From the NCBI GenBank assembly GCA_964017045.1, contig OZ024802.1:24987793-25051792 (forward strand): DNA of 64,000 nt. Reading direction: 5' to 3'. Position numbers and translations under genes: made by a program. Below the pieces are notes generated by a model, which was not told the DNA's origin, searched no databases, and saw only the letters and a program-made list of their open reading frames with translations. Source of the DNA: Omphiscola glabra. Lineage: Eukaryota > Mollusca > Gastropoda > Lymnaeidae. This document shows positions 10,301 to 19,020 of the stretch, in pieces. Position 1 is the stretch's first letter, and each line of letters begins with the position of its first letter.

Positions 10301-11434
10301 CAGAACCAATTCCTGAGATGTGTAACTTTACTGGCAACTCCATTGTATGTCCTCGTTTAAACAAGACCGGCAACCCACAGTTGGAATATAAACTCAGTTA
10401 TCTACCTTTGGTCCGGGATGAGCATCAAATCAAACTTAGTTTTGCCTTCGTGAATCTCCTGAATGTGGATTCAATACCGGAGATGTTTTCCCTTCCTCTG
10501 TTCAGCGTTTCGCAAGGATGAGTCTGTCTATGGTAACAACAACAACTCTGCCCCAGGCAAAGTAAGCCTGCTAACGCTTTGGAGACATCAACCGTTAAAG
10601 TCAAGTCAATTCGAAAGACTCAAGCGTATGTCACATAGCATCAAAGATATGATATTGCTGTATTTCATCAATTCAAAGTTTCTAAAATTGTCTGTGATCG
10701 TTCACCTAGGACACAAAATTTGCTCAGAAAATTTTGGCGTCCACCGCTATTTGAACACCGCTCGGCCCATATTTGAATTCTTTGAAGCTGATCATGAAGT
10801 TTCTTACGTCTGTGATGATTTGAAAAAAACTAAAAACTTTACGAACGGTAAGATTATTCGCCTCAATTCGTGTCATGTAATGAAGAGAGAAGCCAGTGAG
10901 AAGTCAGATTTTGATGTTGATACTTGCATTACGATTACTTTTCAACTTGATCAAGATGAAACTCTGCTGTATGAGTGGTTGGAGTATTTCTCAAAAAAAT
11001 TAACCGAGAAACGTCCGACTGTCTTTTATAACAACATATTCCAGTACGCCATTTTGTCTAACAAAGAGCAGTACGGGGAAACGAAGAGCGACTTTCAAGA
11101 CGACGGTCTGCAAGAGGTGGACATGACGTCGCGCGACCGGGGATGTCCGGAGGGGCAGAGGATCGTGGTCAGTGAATGGTCAGTCGTGTCTATAAATAAA
11201 CGTCTTTACGTCATAGACGACAAGCTTGTCAGATTTCCGACGGGTCAGTTTTGGTATGACCTGATATTTAACCATGGAGATGTTTTTAAAGTTGCGAAAA
11301 CAGACAAGGCGCTTGTCGCATGGTGTGTTGAGAGGATGTCAGTGACAAACTCTTTTTGTGTGTACAATCTTGTGATCGTGCTGCTATTGACTGGTGTTTT
11401 CACACTTTGGTGGTTTGCGTTGTGTTTTCTTTGA
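7294..11434 (+). CDS. Secreted or single-pass membrane ectodomain protein, two exons, one frame change
   Basis: Gene model: exon 1 at 7294-7366 and exon 2 at 8738-11434, about 920 residues in total. The exon 1 product starts with a signal peptide. Exon 2 has a cysteine cluster FCKYDDVCWVYGDCCPDF (about residues 180-197) like a somatomedin-B module, then a block FYNIFCAVCNGF (about 319-330), many spaced cysteines and N-glycosylation sites, and near the end one hydrophobic helix (LVIVLLLTGVFTLWWFALCF) followed at once by the stop. Similar SMB-plus-CxxCNG ectodomains occur in lophotrochozoan adhesion/methuselah-like receptors, from family knowledge. Here there is only one membrane span instead of seven, so it may be a truncated receptor, a type I membrane protein or a decaying copy. 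The frame moves by +1 between 10460 and 10521, which means either a pseudogene or a one-base sequence error. Ligand and function are unknown. Confidence 0.62.
7457..7924. repeat. 47-bp minisatellite in the intron
   Basis: About 10 copies of a 47-bp unit containing TGACATAGTGAGGTCCACAC and GTCATATTTGTGGCC. The left copies are more diverged than the right. Confidence 0.93.
8008..8147. repeat. 6/12-bp CCAGCTCCA-type repeat
   Basis: A hexamer-based array alternating CCAGCTCCA and CTCCAAGGTCCA units. It produces proline-rich frames that are not credible genes. Confidence 0.9.
8238..8602. mobile_element. MITE with inverted ends and an internal 24-bp minisatellite
   Basis: Left end AGCGTCAGTTCACACGATCA and right end TGGTCGTGTGAACTGACGCT form inverted terminal repeats of about 25 bp. 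Immediately inside the left end, 8 copies of a 24-bp unit (TTTTGATCAAATTTCGCAAC plus ATAC) run from about 8253 to 8446. A second family member at 57718-57893 has the same ends and interior but no tandem expansion. A clear target duplication is not visible. Confidence 0.85.
8738..10521 (+). CDS. Exon 2, first reading frame
   Basis: Coding from the acceptor at 8738 in the frame that contains ATG GAT TGC at 8773, open to a TGA at 10519-10521, about 593 codons. The codon use, regular cysteine spacing and N-x-S/T sites look like a real extracellular protein and not repeat sequence. It carries the SMB-like cluster and the CAVCNG block. The last 15-20 codons before the TGA may belong to the wrong frame, because the +1 frame opens at 10463 and continues for 970 bases. 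Confidence 0.68.
10463..11434 (+). CDS. Exon 2, second reading frame with C-terminal membrane segment
   Basis: This is the +1 frame relative to the preceding segment. The frame is closed by a TGA at 10460-10462 and opens just after it, so a single one-base shift must lie within 10460-10521. A TTTT-CCC homopolymer pair at 10486-10492 is a likely place. The product continues the same style of ectodomain (GCPEGQRIVVSEWSVV, FPTGQFWYDL) and ends in one transmembrane helix at about residues 300-322 of this segment, then stops. An intron of under 60 bp is unlikely as an explanation. Confidence 0.62.
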   Translation: MWIQYRRCFPFLCSAFRKDESVYGNNNNSAPGKVSLLTLWRHQPLKSSQFERLKRMSHSIKDMILLYFINSKFLKLSVIVHLGHKICSENFGVHRYLNTARPIFEFFEADHEVSYVCDDLKKTKNFTNGKIIRLNSCHVMKREASEKSDFDVDTCITITFQLDQDETLLYEWLEYFSKKLTEKRPTVFYNNIFQYAILSNKEQYGETKSDFQDDGLQEVDMTSRDRGCPEGQRIVVSEWSVVSINKRLYVIDDKLVRFPTGQFWYDLIFNHGDVFKVAKTDKALVAWCVERMSVTNSFCVYNLVIVLLLTGVFTLWWFALCFL

Positions 11435-11614
11435 TCACACATCGTTTTAATCTGATGACTCTGCATTAATCCCCTAGTCGCATTATCATTATAATCATAA
11501 ATCCCATTTAATCTTTGTTACATCCATATGGCAGCTTTCTACTACAAAACAATTATTGCTAATCTATTAAAATTAGGTTGATTCTGAACTTCCACAATTG
11601 TTTTAAATTAAATA

Positions 11615-11834
11615 CAGGGTGGGTTAATAAAAGTGAGAACATCTCGTAGCCTATGAGTTATTTCAAAATTCTTCATTCATTTTTTTGCGAAATATTTAGC
11701 TAATCAGAAATCCTGTTCAATATGTAAGTAATTAAATCAGTAAACTATTTAATCTAGTATGGGTATAGTTAAACTACTTTTATGTGATTAAATCACATTT
11801 TACCAGATGTTCTCACTTTTATTGGCCAACCCTG
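11615..11834. mobile_element. Tc1/mariner-type MITE 3' of the ectodomain gene
   Basis: This 220-bp element has inverted ends CAGGGTGGGTTAATAAAAGT and, inverted, CAGGGTTGGCCAATAAAAGT, which extend over about 30 bp through GAGAACATCT. It is flanked by TA on both sides (11613-11614, 11835-11836), the Tc1/mariner target duplication. Its left end carries AATAAA at 11626-11631, the first good poly-A signal after the gene's stop, so it may supply the transcript end. Confidence 0.85.
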
Positions 11835-12024
11835 TATGTGTGGTAAAATATTGGGGTCGGAACTGAATAGAGAATGGTGGGCATAACAAAACAACGCCAT
11901 TTTTTTTTTTTGTCTTACGATTTTTTCTTTTAATAGAATAAGCTGGTTCCCTAGAACAGAAAATCACCTCTTTCCACGCATCTGAATAACCAAGGCGAAC
12001 ATCATGAATGGATGATACAACTTG
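11835..12024. other. Short AT-rich spacer
   Basis: Poly-T and AT-rich sequence, nothing recognised. Confidence 0.4.
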
Positions 12025-12176
12025 GCACCTGTAACGTCGCTCGGAGTTTCCCGATTATTTTATTGTGTCAATGTGATACCGCCAACGGGACTCCGTCTGC
12101 GGGTATTAAAGAGAGTTTGAATTCACTCAGATGAGTTGCCGTCCATGGTTGTCGCGTCAAATGCTGGTGCAAATAA
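12025..12176 (-). mobile_element. SINE fragment, inverted copy of the 6176-6408 family
   Basis: Read on the - strand it has GCACCAGCA, then CCATGGACGGCAACTCATCT and a GAATTCAAAC block, matching the SINE body. It continues into CGGGACTCCG-like sequence that is more diverged. The head and tail are not clearly preserved. Confidence 0.6.
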
Positions 12177-13010
12177 AAAGTTGCTTGACAAAGTTTAATT
12201 ATCGTATGCAAACGACATACTTATGCATGGGTGCGTGTGATGGGTGGGGGTGGGTGGCTGGATCATTGGGTGGATGGATGGATCGCAACCAAATGTGACA
12301 TGGTCATGTCTCCAGACGTATACGTGATTCTTGGAATGTTTTGTTAAAATCGCTTTAACTCGAAAGCTTATTTAAAAATAGTCACCTGTAGAGTATAAGC
12401 CAACATTTTATTATTTAATCTCCAATGGTTTCAAGATGCCGCTCCATAAAAATCTGGGACGTTCGAGATAAAGTTATTTTAGGTGTACCGGTACACAATA
12501 TTTAAAAATCCTGTTTTCAGAACGGTGCGCTTTTGAAGATACGTGTAGAGAACACATTATTGGAAGTTATGTGTATGGAGCATTTTCTTGAGTTCACCCA
12601 ATAAGATTTAGTCAATGTAAGCCACTGGTATGTTGTTGTTGTTGCTTTCTTTGTGTGTGTGGGTGTTTTTTTTTTTGGTGTGTTATTCGTTCTTGTTGTT
12701 TTTTTATGCACGGATGTTTAACAGTTCTTTTTCTTTTTTTTTTCAATGTTTTAGAGAACAGCGCGCTCTCAAAAAAACAAAAACAAAAATATTCAAAATA
12801 CTTTTTGAAACAAAAGTTCGCTTTTAAAGCAACCAAATTTTTTTTTTAATACGGAAATGCGTGTTATTATGAAGATATAGCAATCAAATAATATTCACTA
12901 CTTTTTGTCATGGGACCCATGTGCTTTCTCTAACATTAATCGAATAGGTTAGTGAGGGTATATAAGGCCCTAAGTGCATGACTTTTCCCAGCGGCCAAGA
13001 TACCGTTTAG
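12177..13010. other. Intergenic sequence with T-rich tracts
   Basis: Contains GGATGGATGG-type simple sequence at 12238-12285 and T-rich/GT-rich stretches at 12630-12850. No supported gene. Confidence 0.5.
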
Positions 13011-13945
13011 ACAGGGGCGTAGCAAGGGGGTGCGGTGGTTCGGACCGCACCGGGTGACACCATCTCGGGGGGGGGGGGGGAGACACCAAATTGAAAAAAA
13101 AATGCACTTTAACAGAGCACACATTCCTCTGTCTAACCGAAATTCATAAAAGGATGCCTGCATTTTCCAAACACGTAATCACGTGCTTTATGAGATTTTC
13201 AAGGTTGATGCGTCAGAAATGAGGGGACTCTATAATACTATAAAGAGGTCAAGGAAAAAAACGCCGTTTTGACGATGATTCTACGCTGATTAAAGTGTTC
13301 GGTAACTTTGGTAAGTGGAAAAAATTTAGGATTCTATAAATTCTGAGAAATAAAGTTTTTCATTGACACTTTCAACGATGTGACCCAAGCACATGAATCG
13401 AATGGTTACTAATTAAAAACATTTTTTTTTTTAAATGATTTTTACCCATATATCAGGTTAACTACAAAATAGTTTATAAAAATGTTCCATCTTTTAATAA
13501 TTTATTATAAATAATATTTTAAAAAAAGGGTTTTAAAACTAAATATGTGCAAACCCAAAAGCTGTGGCAGCTGAGCCTACAATGACAGAATCATGAGGCA
13601 TCGGGAGAGCGCCTACGTTGTCTAGCAAAATTGAAAACATTGGCAGCAGGCCTTACAATGATTGACAGTTCGCGGCTTTGAAGACCTGGATAGGAAATTC
13701 TTAAAGTAAATTTAATGTAACAATAAATATAACGTAACGTTGTTACAGTTCTTTTTTTTTTTCAAAAATTGACCCCCCCCCCCCCCCCCCCCGACCCTCA
13801 ATTGATCTGTTTTTTGGTCTTGTCATTGTTATACTGTGGACTTATTTTAACAAGCAGAAATCCATCGTTGAAGTCCGTGGGGTGGGGGGTGTTTGACACC
13901 ATGATTTTACCGCACCGTGTGACACCACCCTTAGCTACGCCACTG
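13011..13945. mobile_element. Longer non-autonomous hAT element, 935 bp
   Basis: Left end CAGGGGCGTAGCAAGG and right end TTAGCTACGCCACTG are inverted relatives. CCGTTTAG is directly repeated at 13003-13010 and 13946-13953 (8 bp, one extra A at the left junction). Subterminal GCACCGGGTGACACCA and GCACCGTGTGACACCA extend the symmetry. A G run (about 13068-13080) and a C run (about 13773-13792) lie inside. No transposase frame remains. Confidence 0.82.
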
Positions 13946-14007
13946 CCGTTTAGTTAGATCATAAGGGAGACGGGAAAGGGACTTCACGGTTGTTAGTGTA
14001 AAGGGGT

Positions 14008-14180
14008 GGAGAGATAGAGAGGGAGAGAGGGAGGGAGAGATAGAGAGAGACAGAGGGAGGGAGAGAGAGAGAGAGGGAGAGAGAGGGAGAGGGAGGGAGA
14101 GATAGAGAGAGATAGAGAGAGACAGAGGGAGAGAGAGAGAGGGAGTTGGAGAGAGAGAGGGAGGGAGAGAGAGAGTTAGG
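14008..14180. repeat. GA-rich simple repeat
   Basis: Degenerate GAGAGGGAGGGAGAGATAGA-type purine tract of about 170 bp. Confidence 0.95.
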
Positions 14181-14279
14181 AAGTAAAAGAGAAGAGGGCA
14201 TTCATACCGTGTGGTGTCACAGAAAAAGGACCTTCATGCCGTGTGATGTCAGAGTCCCATAGGCGTGTATCAGTTTGTT

Positions 14280-14474
14280 TTACAGATCCATACTTGCCTG
14301 GGTGTTAGTAGAGGAAACAATGGCCGTAATGGACGCATCTGTTGAGCCGTTCTGGTCACTTCTATGTAAACGAGAAGAGACGGGACATGGCTTGTCTTGG
14401 GCAATGCCAGGTAGGTGTTCACTGAACCTATCAACCAGTCGACGTCCAGTCTCTCCCATGTAAATATTTCTGAC
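14280..14474 (-). pseudogene. GIY-YIG endonuclease fragment, Penelope-like element
   Basis: On the - strand a 64-codon open stretch encodes RNIYMGETGRRLVDRFSEHL, then KPCPVSSRLH and DASITAIVSST before a stop. The motif YxGETGRxLxxRxxEHL followed by a kPVsxH-like region is characteristic of the GIY-YIG nuclease at the C-terminus of Penelope-like retroelements. It is closed upstream by a stop and has no adjacent reverse transcriptase, so it is a relic. The Penelope assignment is from family knowledge of this nuclease type in animal genomes. Confidence 0.68.
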
Positions 14475-14521
14475 CTATTGCCAGGGGCGTCTACACAGAA
14501 TTGGGGGGGGGGTGGGGTTGG

Positions 14522-14700
14522 GGGGTGAAGAAAGCAAAGATGACCAAGTCAGTGTGATTTTTATAAAGCAAAGATGACTAAGTCAGTTTTTATAAAGAAA
14601 GATGACCAAGTCAGTTTGATTTCTTAAAGCAAAGATGACCAAGTCAGTGTGTTTTTATAAAGCAAAGATGACCAGGTCAGTGTGATTTTTTGAAGCATGT
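14522..14700. repeat. 34-bp minisatellite, about 5 copies
   Basis: Repeats of AGCAAAGATGACCAAGTCAG plus a T-rich spacer, with indels between copies. It begins just after a CAGGGGCGT hAT-type left end at 14482 and a G run. Confidence 0.9.
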
Positions 14701-16162
14701 TTTAATGTGTTCATGCATAAATGGCATAAAATACAAAAATTGGCAAATGTATTATGTATCATACAAATGTTATGGCAACTCTGAGGGCTTCCGTTAATCG
14801 ATTGTTACAAGGTTGCCCAGAATGATCAAAGTAATTTACAGCAATTAAACAGTACCAAATTGCAACAAATGTATTAATTAGTAATACAAAATTACATTAA
14901 TTATAGTTATACCTAATTGTAGTTAAGTTACTTAATAAAAACAAATTCACTTAAATGTATAAGATGTTTTGAATGATAGATCAGTCAATAAATGTATGTG
15001 TTACTTTATACTTTATCATTTCTATAGCTGCCATTTTACTTTATACTATGATTTTATAGCTGCCATGTTGTTGCCAGTAATTTTCTAAAATGTATTAGAA
15101 AACTTAATATTGTTTCCTTGAACTGTCCCCTCGGTTATACTTTTTTATTTAATCATTAAATAAGTACAAATATGTCAATAAATTTATAAGTCAGTCCAGA
15201 ATTTGTTTGTTAAATCAACTAAGGGTAATGTGCCTGTATTGTATTTTAAAATTGTATGGTCGTTTTTTTTTGTAGGGGCATATAAATGTTGTCCGTACAG
15301 TTGACAACATTATACATTAATGGAATGTTCATTTAGGCTTATATTGGAGGAGTCACAAATAATAGTTGGAAACTTGGAGAAGGAAACAATTTTGGAATAA
15401 TGCCTAGCTACAAAGCAAGTATCATCAAGTTATTCGTGCTGAAAAGATTATCTCCCATGCATGTTTTTTTTTTTTTTGGGTGTGTGTGGAAAGGGGGGGG
15501 GGGGGCGTTTCCCCCCTTCCTAGTACATTCACAGCTGAAACTGTATTTGTCATGACAACCGCTGTTGTCAAAGACTGTTTGGTCTGTTCTTCTTTTTAAA
15601 AAAACTGATTCTATTTTTTTTTTATTCTTAATTAATTTTTTTTTTTTAAAACATGTTTGGAGAGATAGGAAGTTTCTCCAACAAAATGTTGTAACTTCAA
15701 CAATAAACCATATAATATAGACTAAGCCTTTCCGTCTCAAATATGGACTGAAAAAAAAAAAAAAATCTCTTGATTGGTTGCTTGAATTTGTTCCAATCCT
15801 ACTCAACAAGCAGCAATATTTTTAAACTATTTCAGAACATTGCAAAATTATAACCAAAAAAAAATTTATTAAAATTTCACTTCAGCTATTCATTGGTATT
15901 GTTTATTAGCAATGGTTTGTGTGAGGTTTTTTTAAAGTTTTTTTAAATCCCTTAGAATTATATTCCTAAATAAAGAAATAATTGTGAAATTGGTTTTTTC
16001 AACAAAATTAGTTTGCCAGTGGCAAATCAATGACTCTATCCTAACTGCCTCCCAGTCCTGCATGCATGAGGAGATAAATTCACATCAAAACACCTCATAA
16101 GTCGCTCTGATGATTTTGTACAAAGTTTTTAAGTTCATAGCCGCAGTACATGCACATGTAAA
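14701..16162. other. AT-rich intergenic sequence
   Basis: Strongly AT-rich with poly-T/poly-A tracts and a G run near 15494. A 133-codon - strand frame (15408-15809) is low-complexity and not supported as a gene. Confidence 0.5.
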
Positions 16163-16174
16163 AATATCATCAAC

Positions 16175-16318
16175 TTCCATCAACTTCAGCCTTAATCAAC
16201 ATCAACTTCCATCAAGTTAAACTTCTATCAACAACAACTTCCATCAAGTTAAACTTCTATCAACAACAACTTCCATCAAGTTAAACTTCTATCAACAACA
16301 ACTTCCATGTACATCTAC
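16175..16318. repeat. 32-bp minisatellite, about 4 copies
   Basis: Units of CTTCCATCAAGTTAAACTTC followed by TATCAACAACAA. Confidence 0.93.
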
Positions 16319-16432
16319 TTTCACCAACATCAGCAGCCATTCATGACATCATGGTGTGCTAAAAAATTCTCTGTCAACAAAATCTCCTTTTGTAATATTT
16401 TTTTTTAAAGCTATTTATGTTAATATATAACA

Positions 16433-16650
16433 ACTCATAAAAATTAATTAGGTCAAAGATATCTCATGAAAATTAATTAGGTCAAAGATATCTCATAAAA
16501 ATTAATTAGGTCAAAGATATCTCAAAAAATAATTAGGTCAAAGATATCTCATAAAAATTAATTAGGTCAAAGATATCTCATAAAAATTAATTAGGTCAAC
16601 GCTATCTCATAAAAATTAATAAGGTCAAAGATATCTCATAAAAATTTATT
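16433..16650. repeat. 29-bp minisatellite, about 7 copies
   Basis: Units of TAATTAGGTCAAAGATATCT plus CATAAAAAT. One copy is shortened and the others are nearly identical. Confidence 0.95.
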
Positions 16651-17105
16651 TTTATTGCTCTTTTTAAAAAGTCCCCCCCCCCCCAGCCACATTATGTTTA
16701 TTGAGGGAAATGACAAATTTGAGCAAACAATTTTTTTAAAATAAAAAGAAGACTTTTTATATTATTAATAGCATGGAATGGGAATCTTGAGGTAAACAAA
16801 ATCTTTAAGGGGTACCATAACGAGAAAAGTTTGAGAGACACAGGTTTAGATGGAACCGTTTCTTGTGATACAAGAACTAAATATTTCCCTAACAGTTCCC
16901 TGGAATAGATGTGAAAACTTTAGAAGTTTAATTGGATAATCCAAAGATTGAACACAACATGAAGAATGTCAATGATATAATAATTAAGATATCTGGATAT
17001 CTCACAGTGAGTTAAGCCAGGGATCCTTCATCATGAATGTGATTGTCCACTTACCAAATGCTGACACACACATAGTGACTAAACTATAAAAATGGTCCCT
17101 CTTTG
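16651..17105. other. Intergenic sequence
   Basis: A C run at about 16673-16684 and AT-rich sequence. No gene seen. Confidence 0.45.
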
Positions 17106-17235
17106 TTACTTCAAATATTTATACTTGTATGGCATTATGTACAAATATTTATACTTGAATGTACTTTGTACAAATGTTTATACTTGATTGTAATTATGTA
17201 CAGACATTTATACTTGTGTGTTAATATGTACAGGT
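17106..17235. repeat. About 30-bp degenerate minisatellite
   Basis: Four to five units of TGTACAAATATTTATACTTG with a variable spacer. Confidence 0.85.
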
Positions 17236-17842
17236 ATATTTTTGTTAGGTACATTGCTTCGATGCAGCAGAAGTGGTTTACCATCAAGCATAATTTTTAA
17301 GGCAGCCATGGTTATAGACACAATTGATGTTGACAGGGATTCGTTTAGGAATGCTCTTATGTAACAGACATCAAAGGATGGACAACTCTGAAAGTTTTCT
17401 CGAAAACATTTTTGGTTAACATTGTTCTTAATGTGAACCAATATTTTAAAGCATGTAATAAATTTTGAATTTTGATTCAGTCAGAACAAATTGTTATGTT
17501 ACAATGTTATTCTATTATCTAAAAAAAATATGTGTTCTACTACCTAGTTACAGTTATTTCTACATTAAAAAGTACCTTGTGTAATGCATGAGTTTTCTTT
17601 TTAATTTACAAAATTAAAGTCTATGAATAACCTGCAAAAAATTCCAAAAAGGTTATGTTCAATTAAGAAGTTTATTTCATTAAATTGGGAAGTCTAGCAA
17701 AATTATTTGAATATATGAAATCTATCCATTTAATGGTCCCAATTTTATTTGAAACAAATTTAGGCACAGAAGTCTGAAACAATGTTTGAAGACTATATAA
17801 CAATACACGATGTAAAATGTTACTTGTTTCATTGTGGGTTTG
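17236..17842. other. AT-rich sequence, no gene called
   Basis: A - strand frame at 17208-17441 has a non-repetitive stretch (SLSTSIVSITMAALKIML), but I see no supporting splice pair and do not call it. Confidence 0.4.
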
Positions 17843-17935
17843 ATTTAAAGGTGGGCTTATTTTATGGTGGGCTTATTTTACGGTGGGCTTACTTTACGCT
17901 GGGCTTATTTTACGTTGGGCTTACTTAATGGTGCT
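17843..17935. repeat. 16-bp minisatellite, about 6 copies
   Basis: Units of GGTGGGCTTATTTTAT with single-base variants. Confidence 0.92.
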
Positions 17936-18029
17936 TTTGTTTCATTTTTAAGTGAAAATATGTAAAGGGAGGTAAACATGGTACATTTTGTTAACACTCG
18001 TGCTTGGCCCTCGATTGGTGGAGCTCAAT

Positions 18030-18390
18030 TTACTGGTGACTGAATCCTGATTTGTTCATTTCATGACAACTGTACGTACGAAAAGGACATAACCATGGGA
18101 TTATTGCTGTCTTGGGGATAGTGCCATCCTTTGAGGGTTGAAACTTTGCACTCACAAGTTTGTGATGAAGCAAAGCACCCGAGTTTGTATCGGCAATGAC
18201 CTCGAGGAACGACATCAACAGACATATTGAAGTCTAATAGACGGCGCATCGATTGGTCGATTGGCCTCTGTCAGAAATTCCATTCGACTGGGCTCCATCT
18301 GATGGCTGGGCGGGTAGAGAGGGAATGCTCCGCAGGAATAAACTAAGAAGCACCTGTATCGAAATATCACAGTTGGGGGCTGGTGGCGAC
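18030..18390 (-). pseudogene. Possible decayed Gypsy-type retroelement protease
   Basis: On the - strand, broken frames contain FDTGAS, a stop, then FIPAEHSLSTRP, and further on MSFLEVIADTNSGALLHHKL. The order DTGA(S), FIPA, then a VIAD-xx-xxLL block resembles LTR-retrotransposon aspartic proteases (DTGA...vIADv..piLGaDFL). At least two frame changes and internal stops are needed, so this is a relic at best and the assignment is tentative. Confidence 0.32.
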
Positions 18391-18577
18391 TAGATGACCT
18401 GGGGTGACCATCTGGAAAAACAAGAATCCTGTTATTTGGGTGAAATAATGTCAGTTTTTTTAAACACTGTGATCAAAACTTCTATAATCTTTTTTTTCAT
18501 CACAGCACAGTGAGAAATGATCGCCCCTTACCAGTACCTTTCTTTTCCAATTCCCTTTTAAAAAACGATGTCAATAC

Positions 18578-18590
18578 TTATTTAATCCAT
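18578..18590 (-). promoter_or_regulatory. Candidate poly-A signal of the HLH gene
   Basis: On the - strand the sequence reads GGATTAAATAAG, containing an ATTAAA-type hexamer about 250 bases after the proposed stop codon at 18838-18836. Confidence 0.25.
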
Positions 18591-18635
18591 GGTAAAAGAC
18601 TCAATAAATTGCCTACTCTATAGATTTTTTTATCA

Positions 18636-18850
18636 TAAAATAATTGCTTTCCCCAATGGTTTCTCCGATTCGAATATACCCCAGTTATTGCTTTCCAAAT
18701 GGTTTCTCCAATTCTAAAACACCCTGGTAATTGGTTCACCAATGGTTTCTGCAATTCTAAAACACCCCCCCCCCCCCCCAGTAATTGGTTCACCAATGGT
18801 TTCTCCAATTCTAAAACACCCCAGTTATTGCTTACTCAATGGTTTCTCCT
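18636..18850. repeat. About 43-bp minisatellite derived from the HLH stop-codon region
   Basis: Five units, read on the - strand as GGAGAAACCATTG, a variable block, CAATAACTGGGG, then TGTTTTAGAATT. The unit nearest the gene contains the last codons and the TGA of the proposed terminal HLH exon. The others look like tandem copies of that junction extending into the 3' UTR. One copy carries a C run of 13-14. Confidence 0.85.
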
Positions 18851-19020
18851 CTTCCTGTACAAAAAGCTTGGCTGAGATCTCTGCTTCTCGAAACTGCTTG
18901 CGGAATGCCTGACGATGGGAATGTTCTGGCTGCCTGCGTTTGATGGACTGGACTGTTGGCTCATCATACGGCTGACGAATGTCTTTACTGTCTCCTGTGC
19001 TTTATCTTCTGCCATGCTGC
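18836..19020 (-). CDS. HLH gene, proposed terminal coding exon
   Basis: Preceded on the - strand by the acceptor ATCCTATCAACAG. The first two bases (GC) complete the codon begun by the G at the end of the exon at 28774-28852, giving Gly. The resulting frame reads SMAEDKAQETVKTF, then SQQSSPSNAGSQ, and ends SFLYRKRRNH with a TGA at 18838-18836. A second frame (RQPEHSHRQAFRKQFREAEI) is also open over much of the exon, and a GTAAGC follows the TGA, so the call relies mainly on phase. A Ser/Gln-rich basic tail is usual after HLH domains. Confidence 0.45.
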
